Shown piece after piece: positions 27,663 through 37,224 of a stretch of 50,780 nt of DNA. The stretch comes from an uncultured Paraglaciecola sp. (GTDB lineage Bacteria > Pseudomonadota > Gammaproteobacteria > Enterobacterales > Alteromonadaceae). Below the pieces are notes generated by a model. The model saw only the letters and a program-made list of their open reading frames with translations, made no database searches and was not told where the DNA came from. The DNA lies in the NCBI RefSeq assembly GCF_913058035.1, contig NZ_CAJXPA010000010.1, positions 1 through 50,780 of the forward strand, read 5' to 3'. The first letter of the stretch is position 1; each line of letters starts with the position of its first letter. A program made the translations under genes and the position numbers.

Positions 27663-28796
27663 ATGCCACATATTTATATTCAAAATTTTATCCAACTTCG
27701 CAATCGCATCATCCTTAATTTATTAGTTCCTATTTTAGCTATATTGTTTAGTCTAAACAGTATGGCAGAGGTTTATCAACCAACAGCTAATCAAGTTGTG
27801 GCGAGCTGGGATTCCAGCCAATCATTGAATAATACACGAGTCAGTTTACGAAATATCGAATGGCATTTGCAGCAGTCGCAATACGCGGGGTCGTCTAACC
27901 TGCATTTGCGCCAGGCCAGCATGATGTTAGACAACTTGGAAGAAACCCAAGCAGATAAACCAGAATACTGGTATTACAAAGCCCGTGTCTTAGAGTATCA
28001 ACATCAATTTATCGCAGCATTACAAGCCTTAGACAATGCGCTAGAACTGGATGAAACCTTTATTTCTGCATGGTTGATGAAATCAAATGTATTATTACTA
28101 ATGGGGGAAAATAACAGTGCTAAACAAACCTGTTTGCGTTTAATTGGAATGGCGAATGTTGATATTGCTCTAGCGTGCTCTCTACAGACTGCAAACGGTG
28201 TGGAACAGGTCAAAACGGCTTATGCAAAATTACAACCTATAGTAAAACGACTGCATCATGACACTGACAATATTGCAGCTAGTAACATATGGTTAGTGCA
28301 ATTGGCTGCTGATATGGCCACTCAATTAAACTTAACTGAACAGTCTGCTGTTTGGATGAGTGCTTATCCCCTAGAAAAAACACCTATTAGCTACATGAGT
28401 CAATGGGCAGATACGCAACTCGACTTGGGTCAATATGAAAATGTGTTGGATAGATTGGGTGAGATAGTGCAACAAGTTGGGTATCAAGATGATGCGTTGC
28501 TAATGCGCTTGGCTATGGCTGAAGTCCAATCTAATCGAGATTTGAATCCTAATGGTACTCAAAAGAAGTGGCAATCATCTGCTAAAAACCGGGTCACTTT
28601 AAGGCTGCAACGCAATGATACTTACCATGCTGCCGACTTATCGAGGTTTTATATTTATATTGAACCCAACCCAGAACAAGCGTTGTTTTGGGCGCAAGAA
28701 AATTTGACTCAAAGTCTATCCCATGAAGATTATGCGTTGCATAAAAAGGCACAAGCAATGATGCTTAAACAGCAAATGAAGGTTAAGGAGAGTTAA
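27663..28796 (+). CDS. Exported TPR-repeat protein
   Basis: A 377-residue protein with a long signal peptide or anchor (about 10-35, LNLLVPILAILFSLNSMA). Tetratricopeptide-like helix pairs are visible around residues 70-150 (PEYWYYKARVLEYQHQFIAALQALDNALELDETFISAWLMKSNVLL) in part, suggesting a protein-binding scaffold in the periplasm. The long frame opens at 27570, but ATG 27663 with GAGGGTG upstream and a clean signal peptide is the better start. It ends two bases before the next gene, so the two are tightly coupled. Confidence 0.8.
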   Translation: MPHIYIQNFIQLRNRIILNLLVPILAILFSLNSMAEVYQPTANQVVASWDSSQSLNNTRVSLRNIEWHLQQSQYAGSSNLHLRQASMMLDNLEETQADKPEYWYYKARVLEYQHQFIAALQALDNALELDETFISAWLMKSNVLLLMGENNSAKQTCLRLIGMANVDIALACSLQTANGVEQVKTAYAKLQPIVKRLHHDTDNIAASNIWLVQLAADMATQLNLTEQSAVWMSAYPLEKTPISYMSQWADTQLDLGQYENVLDRLGEIVQQVGYQDDALLMRLAMAEVQSNRDLNPNGTQKKWQSSAKNRVTLRLQRNDTYHAADLSRFYIYIEPNPEQALFWAQENLTQSLSHEDYALHKKAQAMMLKQQMKVKES

Positions 28797-28797
28797 T

Positions 28798-29925
28798 GTG
28801 TTAATCCGTTTATGTTGGTTGCTATTGCTGGCTAGTTTCACATGTTCAATACAAGCCCACCAAATGAGCACTGGCTACTTAAATCTAGATTTGTCTACGT
28901 ATCAACAAAAAGGTATTCAAGGTCAATTGCAATTACGTTGGTTTGACGTAGATAGCCAGGTTAAGCTTGATAATAACCTCGATGGTCAGTTGCAATGGCA
29001 AGAAGTGGTCAGCCAAAAAGACCAAATATTGCAGTTTGTTGAAGCCAATTTATCTTTTCAAGCTAATCAACAGCGCTGTGTCTTAACGATGCCAGACGGT
29101 TTGCGAGCGGATACTCATTTTGACGAAGGTTACTTGTCTGTTGCTTTGATTGCTGATTGTAAAAGCCAGAACATTGATGACTTAGTGATTAAATACACTG
29201 GCGTGTTTCCTCAAGACCCAGAGCATAAACTTATCGTTAATCTGACTGGCATTGGGTCGGATAAAACAGGTATTGCCAGTCAAGTTATATCAGCGGATCA
29301 GCAACAAGTGAACATCGATTTGCAAAGTAGTGATTGGTTTAGCGTGTTAAGCAGTTATGTCTATCAAGGCGCTGTGCATATTTTTATCGGTACTGATCAC
29401 ATTTTGTTTTTGGTTGTATTGGTGCTTACCAGTGTGTTGATCTATCAAAATGGAAAATGGATACCCAAGCTAAATAATAGCCAAGTGATCAAAGATACCG
29501 CATGGGTTATTACTGCTTTTACGCTTGCTCACTCTATTACCTTAAGTGCTACAGCAATTGGCTGGATTGTTCCTTCTAGTCGTTGGGTTGAATTTGGTAT
29601 TGCGTTATCAATTGTACTCACCGCACTCAATAATTTGTGGCCATTAGTGACGCGACTTAGTTTGATAACCTTTGGATTTGGTTTGTTACACGGCATGGGT
29701 TTTGCCAGCGTGTTGGGCGAGCTGGGCTTAAGTGAACAGCATACTCTTTTATCTATTTTGGCGTTTAATATCGGTGTTGAAGCAGGGCAATTAATGATTT
29801 TACTAGCACTGTTACCGGTATTGTTTTTCTGTCGTAGTAAGCAGTGGTATCCCAAATACGGGCTCAAATTGGGTTCGATAATCATTGGCATCATTGCCAT
29901 CAACTGGTCGATACAACGTTTTTAA
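28798..29925 (+). CDS. HupE/UreJ-like membrane protein with N-terminal periplasmic domain
   Basis: A 375-residue protein. A signal peptide (about 1-20, ending QAH) leads into a periplasmic domain (20-180); six or so membrane segments follow (about 190-370). The membrane part carries HIFIGTDHILFLVVLVLTS, TLAHSITLS, FGLLHGMGFAS and NIGVEAGQL, the His/Asp-rich motifs of HupE/UreJ_2 proteins, some of which move nickel or other divalent metals. Substrate here unknown. It starts at GTG 28798, because the overlapping ATG at 28796 runs straight into a stop. Last gene of the operon; I see no clear terminator after it. Confidence 0.85.
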   Translation: MLIRLCWLLLLASFTCSIQAHQMSTGYLNLDLSTYQQKGIQGQLQLRWFDVDSQVKLDNNLDGQLQWQEVVSQKDQILQFVEANLSFQANQQRCVLTMPDGLRADTHFDEGYLSVALIADCKSQNIDDLVIKYTGVFPQDPEHKLIVNLTGIGSDKTGIASQVISADQQQVNIDLQSSDWFSVLSSYVYQGAVHIFIGTDHILFLVVLVLTSVLIYQNGKWIPKLNNSQVIKDTAWVITAFTLAHSITLSATAIGWIVPSSRWVEFGIALSIVLTALNNLWPLVTRLSLITFGFGLLHGMGFASVLGELGLSEQHTLLSILAFNIGVEAGQLMILLALLPVLFFCRSKQWYPKYGLKLGSIIIGIIAINWSIQRF

Positions 29926-30187
29926 AAACGGCCATTAGCACTTTTACTCGTTATATGTGCAGTCTTTGTGGGCAGAAAATTATGCTCACACAGGCATAAC
30001 GGTCAAAACATAACCTTCACCTGAAAACGTCTGTCGAAACGATTCAATTACAACACCAAGCATAATTTTATAATTTTCGAACTGGATTCTGTTTCAGGTA
30101 ATGATAACGTTACTGGTGACTTTCTGATGTTATAGTCACTTTGAAACGAGTTGATTTGAGATACTGCTTGTTAGTCACTTTCGTTGT

Positions 30188-30574
30188 TTAATTTTGTGTG
30201 GCGGAGCAATTGATACTGTGAACTAATTTGATATCTCCAGTTTGGTCATGCCGGATATAGCATTGACCATCTTCAGTGAGTAAAGAAACGCTATCAGCCT
30301 CACGAATTTCACGCCCATCTAGCAGCTCGCCACGACTGTTTTTGACAAGACGACGCTCTATTACAACCTTGCTTTGTTGTGTAAATACGCTATTAGCCAG
30401 TTTTATTGGTTGGCTATTAAACAAGTCGCCTATGGCATGTTCTAAAACTATGCGATTATCTTCTGTAGGCTGAACGAGCAACGCCGGAATGGGCTCTAAA
30501 GGTTGTGTTGCTGAGCAGTTGCTCAACAGCAAAGGAGCCAGGGTCAATATGGTTTTGGGTATGTACTTGTTCAC
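30188..30574 (-). CDS. Small lipoprotein, unknown function
   Basis: 128 residues; the lipobox LLSNC gives a lipidated Cys near residue 20. The mature part is polar with the segment VVIERRLVKNSRGELLDGREI. I do not recognise the family. Its GTG start overlaps the stop of the S41 peptidase gene (GTGA), so the two lipoproteins are coupled and may act together. Confidence 0.72.
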   Translation of the reverse strand: MNKYIPKTILTLAPLLLSNCSATQPLEPIPALLVQPTEDNRIVLEHAIGDLFNSQPIKLANSVFTQQSKVVIERRLVKNSRGELLDGREIREADSVSLLTEDGQCYIRHDQTGDIKLVHSINCSATQN

Positions 30575-32181
30575 AATTCTGTTGGCTCGGTAATAGGGGT
30601 GAATATCTTAATTGAGTCAAGAATAGTATTTGGGGTCTTGATAGGAATACCCGATCTATGTAAAGAATCGTTATTTACGCTTTTATTTACAGGTTTATTT
30701 TGAATTGTACAAACACCTGTTTCAGCATATCCGATAGCCGCTGCTAAAAGTGCCTCATTTTCGTTCCCCAATACTTGAGTAAAATCATCAGTAACTGTGC
30801 AACCCGGAAGCTGGTCGTTGAATTCCGGGCTAGTGACAGGCAAAAATCCTTCTGAGTACTCTCCAAATCCCTTTGCATTTACGCCTTGAAACTGAATAGT
30901 GAAGTAGGTAGTACTACAATTATCTGTGGGGTAAAAACCGTAAGGCTTACCGCATGTGGTACTCCCAATTAACACCACTTCAACATCAATACCTCGTAGG
31001 CCATTAATAACCGCTTCGCTAGCCGAACAGGTATTTTCTGTAGCCAATATAAAAACGCGGGTCAGATTAACAGTTGGCAAAGGGCTATCATTGATAAATT
31101 GACTCGTAGTCCAATCAATTTCTCTGGTGTAGAAAGGGGTTGGGCGTAATGTGTTACCTGTCACTGGGTCTACGTTAGGGTATTTATCGTTGAATTGAAG
31201 TGTTTCAAAGGTTTGATTATTAGTTTGCGCACTGCCCGCTACCATATAGGCAACTTGCGAAGCCATCGCTAACAAACCACCGCCGTTATAACGTAGGTCA
31301 ATAACCAGTTCAGTGACAGCTTGGTCAACAAACTGCTGAAACCCATCAATTAACCCCTGCTGCCCTGAGCGGATAAATGAATTGAATTGCATATAGCCCA
31401 TCCGGCCAACACCTGTGTCTATCACTTTTATGTTTTGCACAGGTTGTAATTCGACGTTTTTTGAAGTTAAGTTGACAGCTAACACCTCGTTTGCAGCTTC
31501 ATCGGTAAACACAAAGTTAAAGGTCTGCCCCGCATCAGATGGAAACAACGCAGCATTAATTTGGTCAACGTTAGCCTGAGAAGTGGCATTAATAAAATCA
31601 ATACCATCAATGGTCTTCAATTCGTAACCTCTGCTAACAGAAGCGGTGGCTGCTGGTGAATTCGGTTCGGTATACTGCACAATTAAACGTCTTGGTGAAC
31701 TTGAACTAATGAATTCCCAACTGATGCCATATCCAGAGGTGACACCGCTTTGTGTGCGTTGATTGTAGTCTTCGGTTGATTGGGAAAAATGGAAGTTATC
31801 TTTGAACGTTCCTGATGCTGTGCGCTCATCGGTTTTTAGCTGGCTAAAATAAGCAGCAACAGTAAAAGGAAAAGGATTGTTATCATCCACTTCGCTGTAC
31901 CAAAGGTAAGTATCGTTAGTCCAAGAGCGTAGCCACATCTTTTCATGCATGCTGCTGCCTTGAGCATCAGAGAACGTATCGCCATTACTATCTGGGACTA
32001 TTCTTGGGACGGCACAGAGATCTTTGTAAATTGAATCATCTGAAAATTGCCCCGCTAACCAGCTTGGTTCGCTAATTTTAGGTACATTGGGCACTATTGG
32101 AGGCAGCGAACTACCGCCACCGCAGGCATTAAGAAGAAGGGTGATAACAGTAATAAGAACTAACAATAGTTTTTGATTCAT
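30571..32181 (-). CDS. S41-family (C-terminal processing-like) peptidase, lipoprotein
   Basis: 536 residues. The lipobox LLNAC (Cys20) is followed by GGGSS, a common spacer in Alteromonadales lipoproteins. The fold order is a helical N-terminal part (to about 150), a PDZ-like region (about 160-245, QYTEPNSPAATASVSRGYEL) and the S41 catalytic domain with MGYMQFNSF, VIDLRYNGGG, the nucleophile in TENTCSASEA and the Lys region in TTCGKPYGF. It should cleave protein C-termini at the envelope. Substrate unknown. The C-terminal tail after residue 480 is low in structure. Confidence 0.88.
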   Translation of the reverse strand: MNQKLLLVLITVITLLLNACGGGSSLPPIVPNVPKISEPSWLAGQFSDDSIYKDLCAVPRIVPDSNGDTFSDAQGSSMHEKMWLRSWTNDTYLWYSEVDDNNPFPFTVAAYFSQLKTDERTASGTFKDNFHFSQSTEDYNQRTQSGVTSGYGISWEFISSSSPRRLIVQYTEPNSPAATASVSRGYELKTIDGIDFINATSQANVDQINAALFPSDAGQTFNFVFTDEAANEVLAVNLTSKNVELQPVQNIKVIDTGVGRMGYMQFNSFIRSGQQGLIDGFQQFVDQAVTELVIDLRYNGGGLLAMASQVAYMVAGSAQTNNQTFETLQFNDKYPNVDPVTGNTLRPTPFYTREIDWTTSQFINDSPLPTVNLTRVFILATENTCSASEAVINGLRGIDVEVVLIGSTTCGKPYGFYPTDNCSTTYFTIQFQGVNAKGFGEYSEGFLPVTSPEFNDQLPGCTVTDDFTQVLGNENEALLAAAIGYAETGVCTIQNKPVNKSVNNDSLHRSGIPIKTPNTILDSIKIFTPITEPTEL

Positions 32182-32316
32182 GATTATATTTCTTTTTATC
32201 GACGTGACTAGCTACAAGTTAGCTGTTATTTAAGATCATTTACAAAGTTGATCATGCCCCTAATAAATAACTAGACAGGTCAATACGATTAATTGTTTCA
32301 CACGGCGAATAGTGGT

Positions 32317-32889
32317 TTAAGTCATGGGTTGATGTTTAATCACAGAACCCGACAATTGAGTACCAATCAAAGACAGTAAACAGTATGCAGTGAAGTAGTA
32401 AAAACCTTCCCCAGCAGCAGATAATGTTTGAGTACTGATATCTAAAGCAATCTTAAAACCAAATACGCTGAATTGTTCTGAAGTACTCGTTTCGGCATGG
32501 TTGGTAGACATAATAGCTAAGAAGATCGCAATAACAAACACGTCTGCCATTGACCATTTGCCTATGGCCCCCACAAAGTTGATGAGTCTCTTTTCAATTT
32601 GCAGCGATTTAGTAAAGTAGGCAAAACAAAGCAGTATGGTTTTTAAAAGTGGAATACACACTGAAAAGACAAATATCAGCGCGGCGACCAATAACCGCTG
32701 GTCTTCCCATAATTCGCTAATTGTCGCCATAATAGATAATTCTTTATCTATTAACGACGAAGAAAGAGCTGAACCACTAAGGTTGGCAGTCATTTCCATA
32801 TTGAAGGAAAACATGGTCAGCAATATACCAGGAAAAAATAGTCCTAATGCGATGATATTAAAAGCAAATCCTAGATGTTTTTTATACAT
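32317..32889 (-). CDS. PqiA-domain membrane protein (single unit)
   Basis: 190 residues with four membrane segments and the PqiA signature KWSMADVFVIAIF. E. coli PqiA has two such units and zinc-ribbon cysteines; this one has a single unit and no zinc ribbon, so it is a half-size relative. PqiA proteins help lipid transport between membranes together with MCE proteins, none of which is visible here. ATG 32889 is 2 bases after the argR stop; a TTG overlapping that stop is a second possible start. Likely co-transcribed with argR. Confidence 0.82.
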   Translation of the reverse strand: MYKKHLGFAFNIIALGLFFPGILLTMFSFNMEMTANLSGSALSSSLIDKELSIMATISELWEDQRLLVAALIFVFSVCIPLLKTILLCFAYFTKSLQIEKRLINFVGAIGKWSMADVFVIAIFLAIMSTNHAETSTSEQFSVFGFKIALDISTQTLSAAGEGFYYFTAYCLLSLIGTQLSGSVIKHQPMT

Positions 32890-32891
32890 TT

Positions 32892-33356
32892 TCAAACGTT
32901 TTCAAATAATGCTTCGACTCGCTTGCGAGTGTCTTCGATAGTGCTGACGTCGGCGGGAGCAATAAATATCGTGTCATCGCCTGCAATAGTGCCCAACACC
33001 CCATCTTTTTTGCCTAAGGAGTCTAACAAACGAGCAATCAACTGAGCTGCGCCTGGGCTAGTACGAATAATTACCATCACATTATTATGCACGATATCCA
33101 GAACAAGCTGTTTTAGAGGGCTCTTTGCTGTAGGCATACCCAATTCAGGGGGCAAACAATACACCATGTCACCACGAGCATTACGAGTACGAACTGCCCC
33201 AAATTTACTTAACATGCGAGATACTTTGGATTGGCTAATGTTATCAAACTGTTGTTTTTTTAGCGCTTCGACTATATCGCCTTGGGATCCAAAACTTTCC
33301 GTTTTAAGGATATCTTTAAATGCTTTAATCAGTGCGTCTTGTTTAGTGGTGGCCAT
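32892..33356 (-). CDS. argR: Arginine repressor
   Basis: 154 residues, the E. coli length is 156. N-terminal winged helix with [37 protein letters not shown]-terminal arginine-binding and hexamerisation domain with [21 protein letters not shown] and [10 protein letters not shown]. It represses arginine biosynthesis when arginine binds. ATG 33356 ([13 protein letters not shown]) is preferred over the TTG two codons earlier. Divergent from mdh, the usual gammaproteobacterial order. Confidence 0.96.
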   Translation of the reverse strand: MATTKQDALIKAFKDILKTESFGSQGDIVEALKKQQFDNISQSKVSRMLSKFGAVRTRNARGDMVYCLPPELGMPTAKSPLKQLVLDIVHNNVMVIIRTSPGAAQLIARLLDSLGKKDGVLGTIAGDDTIFIAPADVSTIEDTRKRVEALFENV

Positions 33357-33577
33357 AAGCAACTAGTTAGTGGAATTTATTAATGTATTTTGCCGTATTG
33401 CTTGGATTTAAGCAATTTGCCAGCATAAACAATGAGGTTAAAATACGATAAAGCACAGCTGGCTATTAAATCGAGGTAGACCCTAGTATAATAACGTGTT
33501 TTTTAAAATCATATATATTTACAACCCATGTTAGCTTTGGTTATTGCAAAGCAGAAAGCTTTTCACAGGAGAGAATC

Positions 33578-34513
33578 ATGAAAATAGCCGTATTAGGTGC
33601 AGCCGGTGGTATCGGTCAAGCGTTATCATTATTATTAAAAGTTCAATTGCCAGCAGGCTCTGAACTATCTTTGTATGATGTTGCCCCAGTAGTTCCGGGT
33701 GTTGCGGTCGATTTAAGCCACATCCCTACTGGTGTGAAAGTACAGGGTTACGGAAAAGATAATTTAGCTGATGCCTTAACCGGTTGTGACATCGTATTAA
33801 TCCCAGCGGGCGTTCCTCGTAAGCCAGGTATGGATCGTTCTGACTTGTTTAACATCAACGCTGGAATTGTTAAAAATCTGGTTGATGCTATTGCTGATAA
33901 TTGTCCAGAAGCTTGTACTTGTATCATCACAAACCCAGTTAATACGACTGTTGCTATAGCAGCAGAAGCGTTGAAAGCTAAAGGTGTATACAACAAAAAC
34001 AAATTGTTTGGTGTCACTACACTTGATGTAATCCGTTCAGAAACTTTTGTAGGTAATCTGAAAGGGTTGAACCCGGCTAATTTGCACGTTCCAGTTATTG
34101 GTGGGCACTCAGGCACTACTATTTTACCTCTTCTGTCACAAGTTAAAGGTGTAGAATTCACTGCCGAAGAAGTGGCAAGTTTGACTACCCGTATCCAAAA
34201 TGCAGGTACCGAAGTGGTCACAGCAAAGGCTGGTGGCGGATCAGCAACGTTATCTATGGGACAAGCAGCGGCAAGATTCTGCTTATCTTTGGTTGATGCA
34301 ATGCGTGGTGAAAATGTAGTGGAATATACCTATGTTGAAACAAATAGTGATGACGCCGCATTTTTTGCTCACCCAGTTCGTTTAGGTAAAAACGGCATAG
34401 AAGAAATATTATCTTATGGTGAGTTAAGTGAATTCGAAGAGAACGCTAAAAAGGCTATGTTAGATGGCTTACGTGCTGACATCGCGATGGGTGTTGAATT
34501 CGTTAAAGGTTAG
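33578..34513 (+). CDS. mdh: Malate dehydrogenase
   Basis: 311 residues, the normal length for NAD-dependent malate dehydrogenase of the TCA cycle. Seen: dinucleotide loop [14 protein letters not shown], substrate loop [16 protein letters not shown] site [21 protein letters not shown], and the catalytic His in [19 protein letters not shown] precedes ATG 33578. Its own terminator follows. Confidence 0.98.
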   Translation: MKIAVLGAAGGIGQALSLLLKVQLPAGSELSLYDVAPVVPGVAVDLSHIPTGVKVQGYGKDNLADALTGCDIVLIPAGVPRKPGMDRSDLFNINAGIVKNLVDAIADNCPEACTCIITNPVNTTVAIAAEALKAKGVYNKNKLFGVTTLDVIRSETFVGNLKGLNPANLHVPVIGGHSGTTILPLLSQVKGVEFTAEEVASLTTRIQNAGTEVVTAKAGGGSATLSMGQAAARFCLSLVDAMRGENVVEYTYVETNSDDAAFFAHPVRLGKNGIEEILSYGELSEFEENAKKAMLDGLRADIAMGVEFVKG

Positions 34514-34544
34514 TTTTTTATATCGCTAACAATAAAGTATTGAC

Positions 34545-34583
34545 AAAAGGCCCCCTAGAATAATATCTAAGGGGCCTTTTTTG
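34545..34583 (+). terminator. Terminator of mdh
   Basis: Arms AAAAGGCCCC and GGGGCCTTTT with an inner TAGA/TCTA and a run of six T. It lies 31 bases past mdh and may also serve the convergent DUF2726 gene. Confidence 0.92.
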
Positions 34584-34594
34584 TATCTGGGTTG

Positions 34595-35212
34595 TTACGC
34601 TGCAGTAGGGCGACTGATTACCGTTTTATTGGTTTGAATAGGTCGCGTAGGTTTAGCTTGCCTAGCAAATTCATTTGCTAACTTACCGCCACTTGAAGGC
34701 GTTGGTGCGTCTAATCGTCTTAACTTTACTTTTGGAAGCTTTGCCTGAATACATTCTCTGATATCTTGTACTTTATAGCCAGAGCGCACCTTGATTCTAA
34801 CGTGAGGTATACGCGCAGCATCGAGAGCGCCGCTTACATAAAAATCTCGCTGGCTTTTATAACCGTCTTTGCCAGTGTTACGTACTAAATCTATAGCGAT
34901 AACTGGTGACATATCTTCTTTAGAGCAAAGTACAAAATCCAGATGTTTGCTACCTGCCCGAGTGGCGGCGTTTTTACTGATTCTTTTATCTGTATTTTGA
35001 TGAATGGTCAATATATCACTCATTTTTACTCTGCATAAGATACGAAATTCATTACCTACCGCTTCTTCGATGAGACCTAAAAACGTTCGTTCAACAGGTG
35101 TAAACAAGTTGCCTTTCTTTTTAAAAGGAAATGCTAGACTTGGTTCATAAAGTTTCATTGCGCCTACAGCTACGATGATCAATAACATCATCAATACAAT
35201 TGCTAGTTCCAC
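34595..35212 (-). CDS. DUF2726 protein with N-terminal membrane anchor
   Basis: 205 residues. One membrane helix (about 3-22, LAIVLMMLLIIVAVGAM) is followed by a DUF2726 domain (about 35-165), a fold related to restriction-endonuclease-like enzymes, with LFTPVERTFLGLIEEAVG, HLDFVLC, IAIDLVRNTGKD and ARIPHVRI. The place of the usual Glu-Leu-Asp reads IDLV, so the acidic residue is kept as Asp. The tail is basic and Pro/Arg-rich. GTG 35212 with GGAG at 5 bases is preferred over a TTG at 35230, which overlaps that binding site. Function unknown. Confidence 0.75.
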   Translation of the reverse strand: MELAIVLMMLLIIVAVGAMKLYEPSLAFPFKKKGNLFTPVERTFLGLIEEAVGNEFRILCRVKMSDILTIHQNTDKRISKNAATRAGSKHLDFVLCSKEDMSPVIAIDLVRNTGKDGYKSQRDFYVSGALDAARIPHVRIKVRSGYKVQDIRECIQAKLPKVKLRRLDAPTPSSGGKLANEFARQAKPTRPIQTNKTVISRPTAA

Positions 35213-35355
35213 GGTATCTCCAAAAGCCAACGTCAGAAAATTGACTTAGTGTTAGTCATCTTCTTTGTAAGCAAAGAAAGTGCCAACGGATATGAAAATA
35301 AGTTTTTTAGCTTTTGTAGTTCAGGAATATTTTAAATTAAGGTTTATTTTTAACG

Positions 35356-35733
35356 TTATTCTTCAGATTTTATAAGAATATCTATTTGACTACCTTGGCC
35401 ATCTTTGGATATAACCACAACTTTTTGACCATTGGAATATTGCAATACAATTCGGCCATGAAGCATTTTTTCATCTTCTGCCTGGCCTAATTGTTCAACA
35501 TAAAATTCTTTTGTAGTTTGCTGATTACTGCTGGCAAAATAAGACATACTGGCAGGCAATTCTTCAGCAAATAGTTGGCAGAATTTAGCGTTGGGGTACA
35601 GTGGTAAGGTATAAAAATTTTCTGGACAGCTTTGCACATTGACATGATTTTCAATTTTTAGGTCTTGCGCCTGTATCCACGCACTAGACAATATTGCAAG
35701 TAACAAAGGCCCTATGACAATGAATTTTAACAA
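35356..35733 (-). CDS. Small secreted protein, unknown
   Basis: 125 residues with a signal peptide ending QAQ near residue 23. Two cysteines (in QSCPENF and KFCQLF) could form a disulfide. The rest resembles no family I recognise; FYTLPLYPNAKFC and HGRIVLQYSNGQKVVVIS hint at a small beta domain. The start is TTG 35733, supported by AAGGAGA at good spacing. Confidence 0.65.
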   Translation of the reverse strand: MLKFIVIGPLLLAILSSAWIQAQDLKIENHVNVQSCPENFYTLPLYPNAKFCQLFAEELPASMSYFASSNQQTTKEFYVEQLGQAEDEKMLHGRIVLQYSNGQKVVVISKDGQGSQIDILIKSEE

Positions 35734-35852
35734 ACTCGTCTCCTTATTCTAGATTTTTGTTTACTATAGAAGTTCATCTCCTCAGCAGCAAGCCAATTCA
35801 AAGCGCAAAAGGTATTGTAGGCCATTTGTGAGTATAGATGTTAAAACCCTGA

Positions 35853-36313
35853 GCAGATTATGTAAGGATTATACTATTGTGTGGCGGTGTACCGATAGGC
35901 ATTCAAATACCCGGCGTGGCTGACCAGTATGCTAAACAAATTGATGCCTATTTAACCTAGGCAGTGTATGCTTTTATAGGTTTCCAGAAAATCACTGACC
36001 GTTATTTTGAGGGCAATATTCAAAACTTGCTCAACTACTATAATGGTAGTGACGAAGCTGTTTTCGAAGACGACGCACCTAGTTTTTTTATTTCGAACCG
36101 CGTGTCTCATCTTAAAGCGAAGTGGCAGCACTAAATAAATGTGCATTGATGAGGACATTCCACGTGCTATTTTTTCCCCGACAATAAGGTTTTCCAACAA
36201 ACATTAAAACAGTACAGTTATATGATATTCATCAACCTTCAGTATGGAGCTTAATCAGTAGCTTTTTAATGGCTATCTTTTTTGATTGGTTATTTACGTT
36301 ACTGGATACTTGA
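35853..36313 (+). pseudogene. DUF2937 membrane protein gene, degraded
   Basis: The frame from 35853 reads VRIILLCGGVPIGIQIPGVA then DQYAKQIDAYLT, meets a TAG (35958-35960), and continues in frame AVYAFIGFQKITDRYFEGNI with NLLNYYNGSDEAVFEDDAPS to TAA at 36132. A further piece, FQQTLKQYSYMIFIN (frame shifted) then SVWSLISSFLMAIFFDWLF to 36313, is the C-terminal membrane helix. The order matches DUF2937 proteins (about 165 residues). No start codon is left at the expected place. Damage: lost start, two or more stops, at least one frameshift. Confidence 0.75.
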
Positions 36314-36319
36314 GCAGTC

Positions 36320-36357
36320 AAAAAAATCAAAATACGTTAAATGTTTGATTTTTTTTT
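36320..36357 (+). terminator. Terminator-like hairpin after the DUF2937 relic
   Basis: AAAAAAATCAAA (36320-36331) pairs with TTTGATTTTTTT (36344-36355) and continues into more T. It is AT-only in most pairs but well formed, and seems to have outlived the gene it served. Confidence 0.7.
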
Positions 36358-36567
36358 GGCAGTATTAAATATAAGTCTCGAAATAATAGTTACTGTTTTT
36401 CTGATGATTTATTAGCAAACTATTGAGAATGATATCGCTGGTTTTCGCTAATCCACAGAGCACTAAAGTTTTCTGAAGTTGAGCACATAAACTTCTATAA
36501 TTCAAAGATTAGAGATGAAAATTCAAATGGGTTGTCCTTGGTAGAGCTTATTCAAAAACGGAGAATT

Positions 36568-37224
36568 ATGAACACTCAACTAAAAATAGACATTGTATCC
36601 GATGTATCTTGCCCTTGGTGCATTATAGGCTATCAAGCATTGAAGCATGCCTTGTCTAATTTAGCTCCAGATATCCAAGCCTATATCACTTGGCAACCAT
36701 TTGAGCTCAATCCTCAGATGCCAAAAGAAGGACAGGAAATTACTGAGCATATTACTCAAAAATACGGCATTACTGTGGAACAAAGTGAACAAAACCGTGC
36801 GGCAATAAGAGAGCGCGGCTTGTCTGTTGGGTATCAATTTGGCAATCGTGGCGGCGGTCGTATTTATAACACTTTTGATGCTCACCGTTTGTTGCACTGG
36901 GCACATCAGTTAGGCAAACAAACAGATTTAAAGTTGGCGCTGTTTGATTTGTACTTCCAGCAAAGTGGTAATCCTAGTGATCATCGACAATTATTATCTG
37001 TCGTTAAGAGTATTGGGTTAGACGTGGTTGAAGCTAAACAAATATTGGATTCAGATAAGTACATGACTGATGTGAGGAAACAGCAAAAATTTTATCAATC
37101 GGCTGGGGTGAGTTCGGTGCCTGCTGTCATAGTGAATGATAAACACTTGATCAGTGGTGGTCAGCCTTCTGAAACATTTGAACAGGCGTTAAAGCAAATT
37201 GCTGCCGAGCAGATATCTACTTAG
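36568..37224 (+). CDS. DsbA-family oxidoreductase, FrnE-like
   Basis: 218 residues, no signal peptide, so cytoplasmic. Thioredoxin-fold start MNTQLKIDIVSDVSCPWC with the redox pair C15-P-W-C18, then a helical insert with NTFDAHRLLHWAHQLGKQ and the cis-Pro loop SSVPAVIVNDKHLISGGQ. It fits the FrnE/2-hydroxychromene isomerase-like DsbA family; the partner is unknown. ATG 36568 has GGAGA in front; an earlier TTG at 36532 is not needed. A 7-pair hairpin without T-run lies downstream at 37320-37339. Confidence 0.88.
   Translation: MNTQLKIDIVSDVSCPWCIIGYQALKHALSNLAPDIQAYITWQPFELNPQMPKEGQEITEHITQKYGITVEQSEQNRAAIRERGLSVGYQFGNRGGGRIYNTFDAHRLLHWAHQLGKQTDLKLALFDLYFQQSGNPSDHRQLLSVVKSIGLDVVEAKQILDSDKYMTDVRKQQKFYQSAGVSSVPAVIVNDKHLISGGQPSETFEQALKQIAAEQIST

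Noticed and set aside
33363..33577. ARG boxes in the argR-mdh gap
   Set aside because: A stretch near 33370 resembles half an ARG box, but I could not find a convincing pair, so it was not listed.
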